From assembly GCA_964353875.1 (NCBI GenBank), contig CAYGXU010000133.1:1-7808 (forward strand): a stretch of 7,808 bases of DNA, in the 5' to 3' direction. The position numbers were made by a program, and so were the translations under genes. Origin of the DNA: MGNI01 sp964353875 (GTDB lineage: Bacteria; Chloroflexota; Anaerolineae; Anaerolineales; E44-bin32). Positions 6,665 through 7,808 of this stretch are shown here, one piece after another (the first letter of the stretch is position 1; each line of letters starts with the position of its first letter). A model generated the notes under the pieces. The model worked only from the letters and a program-made list of their open reading frames with translations. It searched no databases and had not been told where the DNA came from.

Positions 6665-6753
6665 AACGTTGTGCCATTAGGTCGAATTCACGCTATGTTC
6701 CTCTTCTGGGAACTCGATACATACTTTCTGGATGGTCAGGATGTTATGAAGTG

Positions 6754-6782
6754 TGGACATTGAACGATGCATTCTTTATAGT
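6754..6782 (+). promoter_or_regulatory. Sigma-70-type promoter candidate upstream of the HD gene
   Basis: TGGACA (6754-6759) and TATAGT (6777-6782) are separated by exactly 17 bases. Each matches the consensus at five of six positions. Initiation near 6789 would give a leader of about 190 bases before the HD start codon. That length leaves room for a regulatory leader, but I see no recognisable riboswitch. Confidence 0.5.
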
Positions 6783-6905
6783 GGATTTCTGATCCATAGG
6801 CGGGATGCTCTTCAGAAAGTAAATTGCCTTCCATTGAATCGGCGGATAAGCCCTTTACGGAAATGATCACAACGATGAGGGCCATTCAGCATTTTGAATA
6901 GAAGC

Positions 6906-6914
6906 TGATAGAAT
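6906..6914 (+). promoter_or_regulatory. Extended -10 promoter candidate close to the HD gene
   Basis: TGATAGAAT is an extended -10 element, identical to that in the csp promoter. The upstream -35 region (around 6885-6891) is poor. Initiation near 6921 would give a leader of about 59 bases, a more ordinary length than from the distal candidate. Confidence 0.35.
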
Positions 6915-6979
6915 CTTTGCGGCTGTCTATGGGGTGCCATCGGGGAAAGGGATGAGATCACTCAAGGAGTATTGAACTT

Positions 6980-7615
6980 ATGCCAACTGTTGAACAGGCG
7001 TGTGCCTGGTATGATCCTCAAGATCCAGTCCATGGTTTTGATCATGTAATGCGGGTGCTGCGATTGGTCGAACGGATTGGAGAGGAGATGAGCGCCGATA
7101 TGGAGATTCTCCGCGCAGCAGCCCTGTTGCATGACGCAGCCGATGCGGCTCCATGTGAAGGCGGCGGCCGTTCGATCCATGAGCATCGTTCAGCGGTATT
7201 TGCGGGTCGAATTCTTCAAGCTGAGGGTTGGGACGAGGATCGTATCCAGGCTGTTCAGCATTGCATCCGCAGTCATCGTTACCGCGGTGATGAGAGACCA
7301 GTAACGATCGAAGCGAAGATTTTATTCGACGCTGACAAGCTGGATGTGGTTGGAGCTTTTGGTGTAGCGCGTACAATCGGTTATGCCTTACAAGCTGGTC
7401 AGCCAGTTTTTGCAGAGCCCTCGCAGCGATTCATGACAACAGGTACTTCCGAAGAGGGCGAGTCTCATAGCGCCTACCATGAGTATAATTTTAAACTACG
7501 GCGCGTGAAGGATCGTCTCCACACGGAAATTGCGAAACGAATCGCAGAAAGACGAAACGAGGTTTTAACAGAGTTCTTTGAGCAATTGGCTGCTGAGGCG
7601 CGTGGTGAGGGATGA
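6980..7615 (+). CDS. HD-domain phosphohydrolase, YpgQ/YedJ-like
   Basis: This cytoplasmic metal-dependent HD-superfamily hydrolase has 211 residues, the usual length for the YpgQ/YedJ branch. B. subtilis YpgQ is reported to be a nucleotide pyrophosphohydrolase; the same activity here is inference. The metal-binding set is in order: 'HGFDHVMRV' (H22), the HD doublet H51-D52 in 'LLHDAAD', 'IRSHRY' (H99), and D117 in 'FDADKLD'. The C-terminal helix pair 'YNFKLRRVKDRLHTEIAKR' (169-187) and 'FFEQL' match the typical ending of this branch and support the subfamily over generic HD proteins. The start is ATG at 6980 with AAGGAG (6964-6969) 10 bases upstream, a slightly long spacing. No gene follows closely, so it is probably a single-gene unit. 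A role in nucleotide-pool cleaning is plausible but not shown. Confidence 0.92.
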   Translation: MPTVEQACAWYDPQDPVHGFDHVMRVLRLVERIGEEMSADMEILRAAALLHDAADAAPCEGGGRSIHEHRSAVFAGRILQAEGWDEDRIQAVQHCIRSHRYRGDERPVTIEAKILFDADKLDVVGAFGVARTIGYALQAGQPVFAEPSQRFMTTGTSEEGESHSAYHEYNFKLRRVKDRLHTEIAKRIAERRNEVLTEFFEQLAAEARGEG

Positions 7616-7649
7616 GAGCCAACAAGATGACCGAATTTTTATGAAGCTG

Positions 7650-7745
7650 AAATGACTTGCCTCAGTGTGCTTGCCGCTCGATCTTGATCGGGTTATTTAT
7701 GTGTGGTTGTTGTCCATTCAAACGGTCAATGAGTCATTTTTTCTC
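7650..7745 (+). terminator. Low-confidence 3' structure behind the HD gene
   Basis: AAATGACT (7650-7657) and AGTCATTT (7732-7739) are exact 8-base inverted arms, and the right arm runs into a T-rich tract ending near 7741. The 74-base loop contains a small CGAT-CTTG-ATCG hairpin (7679-7690). The large loop makes a standard terminator doubtful. The rest of the tail to 7808 shows no gene. Confidence 0.2.
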
Positions 7746-7808
7746 TCCGCTAGAACTCCTGGCATCCAAACGCATAATAGTTTGTGAAGTATTGTGAAAG
7801 GTGGGATA

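Larger units (their letters stand above)
6665..6979. other. Intergenic region between the DinB and HD genes
   Basis: This 315-base gap holds two promoter-like elements for the HD gene. Near its left end a small hairpin, GTTCC (6697-6701) with GGAAC (6709-6713), lies behind the DinB stop but has no T-run, so it is at best a weak terminator. A plus-strand frame from 6800 to 6898 (33 codons before TAG) contains protein-like residues (ESADKPFTEMITTMRAIQHF) but has no convincing ribosome-binding site. I regard it as non-coding or a relic. Confidence 0.4.

Noticed and set aside
5661..6765. Twelve-base direct repeat TGGACATTGAAC at 5661-5672 and 6754-6765
   Set aside because: Matches of this length are expected a few times by chance in a window this size. 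The flanks do not extend the match, and only the second copy has a -10 box at the right distance.
1..7808. Mobile element, CRISPR array, tRNA or rRNA content
   Set aside because: No transposase or integrase motifs, no regularly spaced repeats, no tRNA-like cloverleaf and no rRNA-like sequence beyond the ten-base 16S-tail match were seen on either strand.

Overview
The window reads as a chromosomal segment from a member of the Chloroflexota, most likely class Anaerolineae. This is inference. The main clue is the Thr/Pro-rich 'TPT' type spacer that follows the membrane anchor in two adjacent secreted proteins, a style common in that class. Moderate GC content, Shine-Dalgarno-led genes and ordinary sigma-70-like promoters fit. 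No rRNA, tRNA, CRISPR array, insertion sequence or phage gene was found.

Layout. Positions 137-5489 hold five minus-strand genes. In transcription order these are an MFS permease (5489-4149), a cold-shock protein (3952-3740), ribonuclease J (3625-1982), a parvulin-type foldase lipoprotein (1744-854) and a Thr/Pro-linked membrane-anchored protein (832-137). Positions 6158-7615 hold two plus-strand genes: a DinB-family metalloprotein (6158-6664) and a YpgQ/YedJ-like HD phosphohydrolase (6980-7615). The divergent gap of 668 bases (5490-6157) holds no convincing intact gene. It does contain a plus-strand reading frame with coding-like codons, interrupted by stops, that may be a gene relic.

Transcription units. 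The cold-shock gene has a clear promoter (TTGACC-17-TAGAAT) and its own hairpin/U-rich terminator, so it is probably monocistronic. Ribonuclease J lies just behind that terminator. The foldase and the anchored protein are 21 bases apart and probably form a two-gene operon for extracytoplasmic proteins. The HD gene has a good promoter-like element about 200 bases upstream and a second, extended -10 element closer in.

Functionally this is mostly a housekeeping neighbourhood: RNA turnover and RNA chaperoning (RNase J, Csp), extracytoplasmic folding (parvulin lipoprotein), transport (MFS) and two small putative metalloenzymes. I did not find a convincing new multi-gene system. The points most worth a second look are the Csp/RNase J arrangement with a 16S-tail-like sequence in the rnj leader, the nested inverted repeats behind rnj, the possible gene relic at 5627-5854, and the foldase/anchored-protein pair.
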